Made by a program: the position numbers and the translations under genes. The notes under the pieces were generated by a model that saw only the letters and a program-made list of their open reading frames with translations, was not told where the DNA came from and made no database searches. From Torymus aiolomorphi (Eukaryota; Arthropoda; Insecta; Hymenoptera; Torymidae), in the NCBI GenBank assembly GCA_036365515.1, contig CM070874.1:242922430-242986429 (forward strand): a DNA stretch of 64,000 bases. Reading direction: 5' to 3'. Below are positions 55,701 to 64,000 of the stretch, in pieces; positions within the stretch are counted from its first letter, which is position 1; the number at the start of each line of letters is the position of its first letter.

Positions 55701-56380
55701 ACTTTTCATGTTTCAACTTAAAAATATAATGTTTTATAGTTTAAGACTTGTACTTTTGAAGAATATAATTCATTTTGAAGAAAAGACTGATATTTTATTG
55801 AAAAAATAGAGTTTAAACATTCAAATGGAATTTTCAACTAGAAGGAAGCATTTTGGAATAAGAATAATAGCACCATTGCAAAGAGCAGGAAAAAATCTAT
55901 CGATATATGTCCTTTGTTCTTTTTTCAGAGACTTGATACACGATTATTAGCGAATTGAATAGAGCGTGCACTTAAACGTACCGTACACACGAGCGCGAGG
56001 GGCTCGCGCGGACCCTCGGCGCTATCTTTTTCATGTTGTTACTTTTAAACCCTTTATTTCTCCAACTTCTCCAAGATAGGATTTTGAAGCTTAAGAGTTG
56101 TACTTTCCAATGGTGTAGCTTATTTTGAAAAAAAACATGATATACTTTGAGAAAAATGGCTTTCAATATTCAACTCGAGTTTTCGTCCGGAAGAAAGCGT
56201 TTCGCAATAAAAACAATGGCGCAATTGGAAAGAGCAGAAAAAAATCTATCGATATAGGTCCTTGGTTTTTTTTTCAAAGACGCAGCATACGATTATGAAC
56301 GAGTTAAACAGAGCGCCTTTTACGCGAAAAAAGGCACCGCGCGCGCTCGGTGGCCCGTTTCTGCTGGACGCTCCCATATA
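52792..56380 (+). mobile_element. Element 2: DFSENY-transposase DNA transposon, TATA-flanked
   Basis: The ends are TGGGAGCGTCCAGCAGAAAC (52796) and its reverse complement ending at 56376, with TATA on both sides (52792-52795 and 56377-56380). The terminal inverted repeats are long, about 530-550 bp (52796-53340 and 55840-56376). Each contains two diverged copies of a subunit carrying CATATATCGATAGATTTTTT and TTTCCAATGGTG. The element is 3.58 kb with one transposase gene, closest to element 1. Confidence 0.92.
53510..55360 (+). pseudogene. Element 2 transposase, one stop and two frameshifts before a terminal stop
   Basis: Starts MSNILNRCCNPFDEIKHSSK at 53510. CCNPFDEIKH and KICDSCRIKS form the putative N-terminal zinc domain. 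LLLKLLPKNWITRKVARFSN is the helix-rich segment, followed by TGA at 53837 (Trp codon in element 1). Blocks then follow as in element 1: VQ/IQKRLVLYNLRELYLKY, FVECRPKYCVLAGSSGTHSV, ISLDFSENYAFIAQDAAQSL, YFTDGAAQHFKNKRNF and HRKNACDGIGAS, where the usual AHGK is AHRK. Frameshifts lie near 54180 and 54430. A stop at 55243 falls before a basic tail readable to about 55360. Inactive, but all domains are recognisable. Confidence 0.87.
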
Positions 56381-56574
56381 CATAATATTTTTGCAATATG
56401 ATATAAGTTACATTCCATATTGTAACCTGAAAGGAAAATGCATTTCCTATAGAATAATCCTATAGAATTATTTATAATATAACATTTTTAGAAACAACAT
56501 TTATTAATTGAAGACAATATTTATCAATTTATGAATATATTTGAGAATATAATTTATGGCCACTTCATAAATTT
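56381..56574. other. AT-rich 3' flank of the intron-bearing gene
   Basis: Joins 52665-52791 when element 2 is removed. AT-rich, without a separate feature. Probable 3' UTR of the gene ending at 56575. Confidence 0.4.
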
Positions 56575-58397
56575 ATAATATCTGATTTTGTATCATCTGA
56601 GTATAGTTTGGCGTGTATTTTGCGTTCATCAATTTCAAAATAATGATATGGTCGAGTGTTTTTCACAGTCTTTGCAGATGCAAATCTTTTTTGAAGTTTT
56701 TTACCTCTGGCTTCAACTCTGCTCTCACTGACATAAAGAAATCTGTAACATTATTTGAAAAGTTATTTATACATATTTTATTTTTAATTAATTGAACTAT
56801 AGAATCAGTAAATGTATACACCTTATTCCTGTTACGTTGTCATTTAAATAATTGTACATTTGTTCGGGAGTCAAAATTGTGACACCTTGCAGTGAAGCTT
56901 TTTTTGCGGTGCGGTTTGCTACCGCCGCAATGCCATCACAGGCACTCTTACCATGTGATGTAGCAAAAAAATTGTAAGACATTATTTTTATGCCGAAATC
57001 TTCTTGATGGTGACATAGATTAATAAAGTGGTTCCTAAAAGAAAGTTCTAAAATGATAATTATGTGTATGGATATTAAAATATCCAGAAAAATAGAAATC
57101 CAAAAAGATAATATTTTCTACAATAGATGGATTTTTATGCTAATAGTCTTAAAATATTTTTTTAACATATTTTATCTCCAAAATTCCTTTTTTTGGGTTC
57201 AGTTTTTTTGTAAAAGCAAAAATCTAATAAAAAAAGTGGAAAGTAAAGGAATTAAATAAGATATGATTGTTTAATATGTTCTTACTTGTTTTTGAATTGT
57301 GTTGGTGCTCCATCAGAGAAATAAATCAGACTTTTTATCTAGGGATACTTGCTTTTAATTTCATTGAGTACTACTTCTTGAAATATATGTACAGAATATG
57401 CTTGGTGTTTCGTACTGTCTGAAATAACACAGAAACTTGCAACTTTCACCTCATTATTTATTTGATCTGCGTAGTACAAGGATACGGTAAATAACGAAGC
57501 ATGAATATTATTAAAGTAAAATCCTTGGGTAGAGTTTTGACAGATAAATACATACTTTTCTGCGAAATCCATGACTAATAGTCCATTATCATTGTCCAAA
57601 TGTTACCTGAAGTGAGCATAACTTTTTGTTTGCATGAAACAAAATGATGCTCAGTTATAGCCCATATGTCATTACATATGTCATCAAGAAACTCTTCGAA
57701 AGGCTTTTCAAAATCTTGTAAAATCACTCGGGTACTTGATGAGCCCTCCGAGTTTTTACTAGATATATGTGTAGATATCCAGTTGCTGTATTTTATACAC
57801 CTATTGCTGTCAGTTTCAGTACTAAATAATAATTTACGTATCCCATCCTTATTTGAACATTGGATACATTTGCGAAACATGCAACCAGGGTTTTTCATGG
57901 AGCATACTATAACTTCAATTACTTCTTTGTAACTTTTTTTCACATTCATAGATGCAAGTTTTAATTTTACATTTTGATGTACGGAACATACGCATATATT
58001 GTGCGTTCCTGGATCTCCAGCAAAAACACATTCCTTAGGTGTCAGCTGAGAGAAAAAAGATAAGCAGGGAATTATATCGTATCTGGTGTACTTTATCCAA
58101 TTTTGATATAAATCTTTCAGATCATAGATCAATATTCTTTTCTGCACTGATGTTGAAGGTTGGCCAGGAACTTTTACTGTTACACATTCCTTTATTCCGC
58201 TACAATTTATGCTATTAGAATCATCCAAATAATATTTAACAATATCTTCCTTAACATCAGGTGAAATACGAAAATAAGTTTTTCTTAAACGTTGTCCTAA
58301 AATATCTGAAAAATGTTCAAATATTGAAAAAATTTGTTTTAAGCTTATATGTTGGTAACGAATTAAATGTAAATAATAATTTTGCAATGACTATAAC

Positions 58398-58800
58398 TTA
58401 AGGTGGTCAGACATGTTTAAAAGGACGAAAAATCGATTTTTTGTTTTTCATTTTTCACTAAAAAGCACTTGTAGAATATGAAAAAATTTTCCGGAAAAAA
58501 CTTTTATAGTATAGTACGATACGTGTGACCTAAGTAGCACCTTTTAGCACGGCGTGAAATTAGGACCATCGCTGTGCTCGGCCCCTAATTCCACGCCGTG
58601 CAGAGTGCTCTTAGGTCACAAGTATCGTATAGCATTTTATATCACTACCTGCCCTAAGCCAACTGTCATGCCTATCCGTGCCCTAAGTAGTCGTTTTTTG
58701 CACTTTGAGGTTAGCGATAAACACAGTGCAAAAAGTACTACTTAGGTCACAGACGTGACCTAAGTGCGGGCTTAGGCCATGCAGTGCTATAAATTTTTTA
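58398..58800. other. TTAA-type element end followed by CCTAAG hairpins, inside the large intron
   Basis: TTAA at 58398-58401 is followed by GGTGGTCAGACATG and GGACGAAAAATCGATTTTTT. The latter parallels GGTCGAAAAATCGATTTTTT just inside the Kolobok-like element at 20133, so this is probably one end of a related non-autonomous element; the other end was not found. Two hairpins follow. Arms 58514-58565 and 58584-58630 contain GACCTAAG and CACGGCGTG blocks. Arms 58681-58707 and 58725-58747 contain CTAAGTAG and TTTTTTGCAC blocks. Confidence 0.6.
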
Positions 58801-60054
58801 AATGTATAAAAACGTGTAAAAATTTATAAAAGTCGTTTCGCATAAAATGTCCAAAAACCAATGGTTTTATTGGATTTTACACAGTTTCTTACAGTTTTGT
58901 ATACTTTCTTACGGTTTTCTACATTTTCGTACATTTTTTTTCATTTGGATATGTACATATTTATATAATCGTATATTATTGATTTCTACTAATTCTTTTT
59001 CTTTATGTCTCTGTTCTTAATATATTTAAAATTCTCACATATATTTTGAGAAATCCAAAAATTATATTTTAAACATTCATATTAAGATAAAAAATAAATA
59101 CCTATAATATAATTTATGGACGGGATTTTTGACAAAAAAAAAATTGATTCTGAAACTAAATCTGACTTATCGAACCTGTATACCTAAACGTCTGCTAGCA
59201 TCAGTGTAAATATGTACAGCTGTCATTTCATATAAACACTGTGAATCAGCACCTTCTTTACACAAAGTGTGACTTGATAACATGCATTTAGATTTTTGGA
59301 TTTTTCAACATATTCTACATTAACCTCAGTATATCATAATCTAATATGTGTAATAAAGATTATTAAAAAAATTCGGATTCAAAGGCACCAAAGAATCTTT
59401 ATGTTAAACCACTTAACAAACTTGACTGACTCATGTGGATATTGTTGCTGCTACGTGTGCTCATAGCTTACAAGTTTCATAGACTGTATACTGAGGTACC
59501 AGAATGTTGGTCCTGAATAAAAAATATTTTAAGATCAAAACAATACCTTTTTATATTTCAGGGTAGAGACAAAGTTAAGAAATAAAGAAGAAGAAATAAA
59601 GAGGTATTTTAGTAATTGTATCTTTAAAGATGTTTTCTACACGACGTAAAATTTTGACTCTGCCGTAACCTGCAAGTCCAGGATGTTTAAGGATTTTGAT
59701 GATCAGCATCTCAAAATGTTGGTATTTTATCTCTCCATTCACTGAAGAGCTGTATGAATTTATTTGAATAAATAATTTTTTACGGCCAAAAACAGCTCTA
59801 ATTTAAGCTTTATTAAGTTTTTTAAGCAGTTCTTGGTCGTCAAAAATTATTTACTCATATAAATTTAAATTCACACAACTTTTCAGTTAATGAAGAGATA
59901 AAATAGGAACATTTTAAGACTCTGATTATCAAAATCCCTTAAAATCCTGGACCTGTAAGTAACGCCAGAGCCAGAATATACATTTAGAATATTACTTTTA
60001 CATATTTGTAATTATCAAAATTTATTCTTTTCAGGTCATTTCATGGAGAAAAAT
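58801..60054. other. Intron interior, no gene
   Basis: AT-rich. 58801-58940 resembles the TGTAAAAA minisatellite of 13797. An imperfect inverted repeat is visible between about 59640-59800 and 59810-59980 (GGATTTTGATGATCAGC… against …GATTATCAAAATCCC), with CTCTTCATTAACTG-type arms. No coding signal. Confidence 0.45.
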
Positions 60055-60788
60055 CTAAAGGTGTCTGACACCCTTAATTGCTTGTATTGCTATATATAAA
60101 TGTTGATGAAATAAGTTATGAGTGGAAAAATCTATAAAATTGATGAATATATATCTACCTTTTAGTTTTAATCGGCTGGCTTCAGTGAACATATAATATG
60201 TGCATTTAATATACATATTGACCTTGAGAAAATTCCATTCACTAGGCAACAAAGTCAATAAGCTAATTTTTTCATTAAAAATAGAAGTAGCAAATTTTGT
60301 TTGAATATCTGAAATCATACTTCTAAACCACAAACTTTTATCACTCATTTCTTTTATATTTTTAAATTCTGACAATTTTATATTATAAACTTTCCCAAAC
60401 GCTTCTGAGGTCTGTTTCGTGACATTCTGTATAATACTAATACTTTCCTTTACAAGTACATTATCATTCATCTTTTGTCGTTTAAAAGGAGCAATGTTAA
60501 AAGTATCAAGAATTGTATCAAGGTTTCTTTTGTTCTGACTATTTGTACAAAATTCTGATATTGGCGTACTTACATTTGTTGATTTAATGCTATTCTGACT
60601 AGAATTTTCTTTACTCTCATCTGATAAAGTTGTAACTGTCCTGACTTGGTTTCTGTACTCTAAAATATCTGATTTTATTCGAATACCACAAGTCCTACAT
60701 AGTTTATGTTGAGAAGTGAAATTCTTTTAGTTAAAGTAGTGGATCTCAACGAACGAGATATTAGGCAAAATACTTTATTTATGCCGAT

Positions 60789-60820
60789 GTTTCGAGAGTG
60801 AATATTACTCTCCTCTTCAG
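60789..60820 (-). ncRNA. Hammerhead-ribozyme-like core motif
   Basis: On the minus strand CTGAAGA is followed by GGAGAGT, a short loop, ACTCTC and GAAAC. This gives CUGANGA, a 6-bp stem II (GAGAGU/ACUCUC, with one unpaired G) and GAAA, in the correct order for a hammerhead. Stems I and III and a cleavage site could not be assigned with confidence. The Penelope-like context supports it; activity is unproven. Confidence 0.45.
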
Positions 60821-60840
60821 GGCTACAATCAATTATTTAA

Positions 60841-61372
60841 TATAATAAAATATAAAAAATATAAAAAGAATGTTAACTTAGTTCGAGGAAAAATTTTTTT
60901 TTTTGTTACCATATAAAGTTAAATTCTACCGTTTGGTATCGTTAAGGTCGAAATTTTCATCGCACGAGGAACATGTTTGTATGTTCTGTTGGACCAAAGT
61001 GTTCTTCCTTTCGTCTCACCTTCATTGCCGCCACAAGAACGTTGGTTACGTGAACTTGGGGCAACACTGAACGAGAGATAGCGAATTCATATAAGTAATT
61101 TTGTAAAGGATAGGAAAAGGGAGGGAGAAGGAGACAAAGTGGGAGACACAGACAGGGCTCTCGCTAGAGTGGATCAGGTGAACACGATTGAAAGAAGTGA
61201 GCGGAGCGACATACAGATATCGCTCTACGCTCTTCACCAACGCATGCTCCCCCGATACAATCGAACGAATCTACGCCGTGTGTGAGGACAAGGGGGAGGA
61301 GTGCAACCGAACATACGCAAATACACATTTGTTAAGACAAATTGCAAAACTTTTTTACCAAGTCTATTGTTT
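60841..61372. other. 3' non-coding part of the Penelope-like element
   Basis: Moderately GC-rich stretch (61000-61330) with no supported ORF. Includes AGGGAGGGAGAAGGAGACAA-type purine-rich DNA. Confidence 0.5.
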
Positions 61373-62815
61373 TTAGTAAGAGTTTTTTAGGAATTGTGTG
61401 TCTTCTATACGATTGAGAGTATTACTGTGGAAGTAGATATTTAGCATCTCCGAGAAAGAGCGTTTGTAAAAATTTGGTTCTTTGTCTAAAATTTTGATGT
61501 TTTTAAAGTCGATTGCATGTCCAGTTTTCTCCACATGTACGGCTAATGCAGAGTTGTTAGAGCAATTTTTTACGGCTCTTATGTGTTCACAAGTCCGCTT
61601 TTTTAATTTTCTTTTGCTCATGCCGATATAAGTAGAAGAACAATCTTGGCAATCAATCTGACTTTTCAAGGCGATCCTTACCTAAGGTTATTATATTGTT
61701 AAATTTGTTAATCGTTTTATTTATCGGAACTATGTTATATTTATGTAGGATATTATTGATTTTTGGAGTGAGGTGTTTAATATAAGGAAGTACTACTTTA
61801 TCTTTAAGGAAAATGGACCGTTTGTTGGTGTGGTTACTAGGTGGATGGTAATTGTCAATGGCTTTTAGTCTTCTCTCGATGTATTTATTTATAATGTGTT
61901 CTGGATAGGAATTGCAACGAAGGTAATGTTTAACCGTATATATGTTTCTCTGGTGAAATTGTGGGTGTGAAAGTTTAATGGATTTGTCAACTAAATTATA
62001 AATGATGGCTATTTTCTGTAATTGAGGATGGTGTGAGAGGTAACTGATATAACGTCCAGAGGCAGTGTTCTTTCGGTACCAGTTTGTTATGATGTTATTA
62101 TTGTCTGTTTTGATGAGTTTAATATCTAAGAAACTTATGCTTTTGTTATTTTCCCATTCTATGGTGAATTGTAAATGTTTATTATAACTATTGAAAGAAG
62201 TGAGAATTTCCTCTGTTTTATTTGTGTTGGTAATTAGAAAACAAACGTCATCATATCTTTTAAAAAGGAGTATCTCATTTTTATGTTTATTTAAATAGGA
62301 AGTTTCTAAAAGTTCCAGGGTGATATCTGCAAACCAAGGGCTAGTACAAAAGCCCATGGGAGCTCCCATAATTTGCTTGTAAATCTTATTGTTGAACTGT
62401 AAAAAGGACGAATCGAGCAACAGTCTGATTCCATCTAAGAATTCTACTCTAGATAAGTTGATTTTGTGTTTTAGAAAGTTCCATTTTTCTGTGAGAGCTT
62501 GGAGGATGAGATCAGAAGGAATATTGAAAAAGAGAGAGACAACATCAAAAGAGGAGAGCTCAAAATCATCTGGAACAACTAAGTCGTCAATAATTTTTTT
62601 GAGATCTAGGCTACTTTTTATGGTAGATGTGGGACAAGGAAAGTGTCTATTGAAAAGTAGAGATAGGCTTTTATCAAGTGCGTAAGTAGGACTACCGATA
62701 GCCGATAAAATGATGCGAATGGGATTACCAGTTTTATGTATCTTAACTAAAGCATAGGCTCTAGCAAGATTGGTCTGCTCTATTTCGGCCCGTGACACGT
62801 AGATAATTAACCTTA
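61373..62815 (-). pseudogene. Penelope-like reverse transcriptase and GIY-YIG endonuclease, defective
   Basis: Reverse transcriptase portion (62815-61653): NLARAYALVKIHKTGNPIRI, SFDVVSLFFNIPSDLIL, MGAPMGFCTSPWFADITLE and LLFKRYDDVCFLI. The usual Tyr-x-Asp-Asp core is shortened to RYDDV, consistent with loss of one codon. SISFLDIKL and a conserved C-terminal region to RLEKS follow. A frame change near 61660 leads into the endonuclease (61669-61373): DCQDCSSTYIGMSKRKLKKR (the YIG half), a conserved His/Glu region, KTGHAIDF and the end at LKNSY. The N-terminal GIY/GVY strand expected before DCQDC is missing. The catalytic deletion plus frame change indicate an inactive copy. Confidence 0.87.
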
Positions 62816-62984
62816 AATTTTGCCTTCAGTGTAAATCTTGCAAATTTTTCTATCTAAATAGTCGAAATAACAACAGTTTAACAGTTATAAATGAGTTTTC
62901 GTATACCACATGAACACAGTCGGTTAGCACCATAGACTTGAAAAATAGACTGTGCATCCAATGAGAGGGATCGACATTAGAAAA
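62816..62984. other. Flank between Penelope-like element and foldback
   Basis: No supported ORF. If the Penelope-like element interrupted exon A, the missing 5' end of that gene should begin here on the minus strand, but no clear match to the N-terminal zinc domain was found. Confidence 0.3.
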
Positions 62985-63350
62985 AGAGAGGGATAGCCGA
63001 TAGCGACAGGATTTCTTTCTCTCTCGCACAGTTGGAACCTGAAAGGAGTGTCCATGTTATATGCCGTATGCCGTTTACCGGACACAATGTATGAATGTTC
63101 CAAGTAAAAAAAAAAAATGTCGAACGTCTAATAATCTAATGCAACCACAGATCGACAATCCAGAGTCAGAACACGGTTCTATTTAATCTGTGGTTACATC
63201 GATTAATAGATGTTGGACAACATTTTTTTACTCGTCACACTGTAGACAGTACATGGCACACGGCACTTGATGTAGACACTCCTTTACACATGTGAACTGC
63301 ACTAAATCGAAAGGGAAAGAGATACTACCACTGCCACTATCCCTTTCACG
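62985..63350. mobile_element. Foldback element with diverged arms of about 167 bp
   Basis: Arms 62985-63152 and 63184-63350 are imperfect inverse copies. Examples are GGAGTGTC against GACACTCC, ATGCCGTATGCCG against CGGCAC/GGCAC blocks, AATGTCGAACGTCTAATAATC against GATTAATAGATGTTGGACAA, and AACCACAGAT against ATCTGTGGTT. The spacer is about 30 bp. No ORF. Confidence 0.75.
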
Positions 63351-63654
63351 AAGGAAGATACCGCGAAAATGAGGGTTCCTATACGTAATAGAAACTGGTT
63401 ACAGTGAATAATAAAATACATTGTTTCTATACCTACATATGCAGGGAAAATTAACATAGTTCCTGGTATATCTTACATAGCTATTATAAACTATAGCACA
63501 AAATTTATGTGCCTCTCTCAATTTCAAATCTAGCAAAATTGTAAAACTGAACTATAAATAGCAGAAAATAACCAATTTTACAATTTTTTAAGGCTGTGCC
63601 TCAAGCTACTGTGCACCAGTTAAGCTACAATTTTGACTTACATATTATATTAAT
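63351..63654. other. AT-rich spacer
   Basis: No ORF or repeat recognised. Confidence 0.4.
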
Positions 63655-63830
63655 CAAAATATTATATTAAGTAATTAAGAGTATTATTTTAGTAATTTAA
63701 AGTATTATTTATTATACAGACCTGGGCGCTGCGGCAAGTAAAAGAATAGGCATTTTATCTTATGGTACCATTTCTTTTTCTAAACTTCAAACCGCTATAT
63801 CTGCTTTAAGACCACATAGATGCATCTCAC
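63655..63830. repeat. Right copy of the inverted repeat at 52503-52665
   Basis: Reads ATACAGACCTGGGCGCTGCG, then CTTCAAACCGCTATATCTGC and GACCACATAGATG, the inverse of the left copy. It lies immediately left of a TTAA MITE. Confidence 0.88.
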
Positions 63831-63839
63831 AAAGCTTTA

Positions 63840-63996
63840 TTAACCTTTAGAGGACGGCGATTTGGGTTTACTGTTTTCTCTCACTTTTCTATAGAAATCG
63901 AGTTTTTGTGATGTCTCACATCTCAAAACTAACACATGTAAAGGGTCGATCATGGGCATGGCCCGTATAGGGGCCATCCCGTCCTCTAAAGGTTAA
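63840..63996. mobile_element. 149-bp MITE with TTAA target duplication (piggyBac-like ends)
   Basis: CCTTTAGAGGACGG (63844) and CCGTCCTCTAAAGG (ending 63992) are perfect inverted ends flanked by TTAA on both sides (63840-63843 and 63993-63996). TTAA duplication with CC-starting ends suits piggyBac-type mobilisation. No coding capacity. Confidence 0.88.
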
Positions 63997-64000
63997 AGAC

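Larger units (their letters stand above)
56575..60727 (-). pseudogene. Fourth DFSENY-family transposase gene, with three GT-AG introns, decayed
   Basis: Exon A (60727-60159) has KLCRTCGIRIK (the CxxC of the N-terminal zinc domain), then LLTLLPSEWNFLKVNMY and EASRLKLK before GTAGAT. Exon B (58305-57286), after TTTTTCAG, has QKRILIYDLKDLYQNW, CVFAGDPGTHNICVCSVHQN, GLLVMDFAEKYVFICQNS and YFSDGAPTQFKNK, then GTAAG. Exon C (57034-56822), after TTTCTTTTAG, has NHFINLCHHQEDFG and FFATSHGKSACDGIAA. Exon D (56742-56575) has KKLQKRFASAKT and ends at a TGA. All exon joins keep phase. Introns are 1,853, 251 and 79 bp. Exon B has one frameshift near 57590 and a TAG at 57336, so the gene is dead. The 5' end is cut by the Penelope-like element. 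The other three copies have no introns in these places. Confidence 0.82.
60728..62815 (-). mobile_element. Penelope-like element, 5' truncated
   Basis: Minus-strand element with reverse transcriptase followed by a GIY-YIG endonuclease, then about 640 bp of 3' sequence ending near 60728 inside exon A of the neighbouring transposase gene. The 3' part contains a hammerhead-like core at 60789-60820, and such motifs are known from Penelope-like element terminal repeats. Only one copy of the terminal repeat is present. The ORF starts abruptly, so the element is truncated. Confidence 0.85.

Noticed and set aside
62816..62960. Missing first exon of the fourth transposase gene upstream of the Penelope-like element
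   Set aside because: A faint RKICKIYT-like match to the CxxC region was seen, but it duplicates a motif already present in exon A and is followed by stops.

Overview
This is eukaryotic, AT-rich, repeat-dominated DNA, most likely from an arthropod and probably an insect. That inference comes from the mix of element types: CR1/Jockey-type and R1-type LINEs, a Penelope-like element, a Ty3/gypsy remnant, TTAA-target DNA transposons and many MITEs and foldbacks. The species cannot be named. No intact host gene is certain. The only candidate is a fragmentary multi-exon minus-strand gene at about 1.3-3.1 kb.

Layout. 1-3.4 kb: AT-rich DNA with the possible gene and an inverted repeat. 3.48-12.14 kb: two nested minus-strand LINEs, with LINE A (5579-10609) inserted inside the reverse transcriptase of LINE B. 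12.1-15.7 kb: short tandem repeats, a gypsy remnant and T/A-rich minisatellites. 15.9-24.4 kb: a degenerate ~380-bp AAGCTT-rich satellite, interrupted by a foldback (16.57-17.20 kb) and a Kolobok-like transposon (20112-23469, TTAA target). 24.7-26.1 kb: a truncated R1-type LINE. 26.57-29.38 kb: element 1 of an unusual DNA-transposon family. 29.43-41.74 kb: a large inverted repeat enclosing LINE D, itself split by an 8.39-kb non-coding insertion (30634-39023, 5-bp target duplication) that carries a 121-bp satellite array. 41.98-51.40 kb: element 3, with LINE C inserted in its left terminal repeat. 52.80-56.38 kb: element 2. 56.6-60.7 kb: a fourth, intron-containing relative of the same transposase. 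60.7-62.8 kb: a Penelope-like element. 63-64 kb: a foldback and a TTAA MITE.

Two systems stand out. First, the LINE B/C/D family carries a third ORF downstream of ORF2. Its sequence is conserved between diverged copies, it has putative Cys/His metal-binding blocks, and it is absent from LINE A. Second, four transposase copies share D-[FY]-[SA]-E-[NK]-Y, TDGA-x-QHFKN and HGK-x-x-[CY]-[DN]-G blocks. The three with defined ends start TGG/TGC and are flanked by TATA. Three copies are intronless in the recognisable region and one retains at least three GT-AG introns. Almost all coding regions are broken by stops or frameshifts. The least damaged are LINE C ORF3 (open throughout), LINE C ORF2 (one stop) and the element 3 transposase (one stop).
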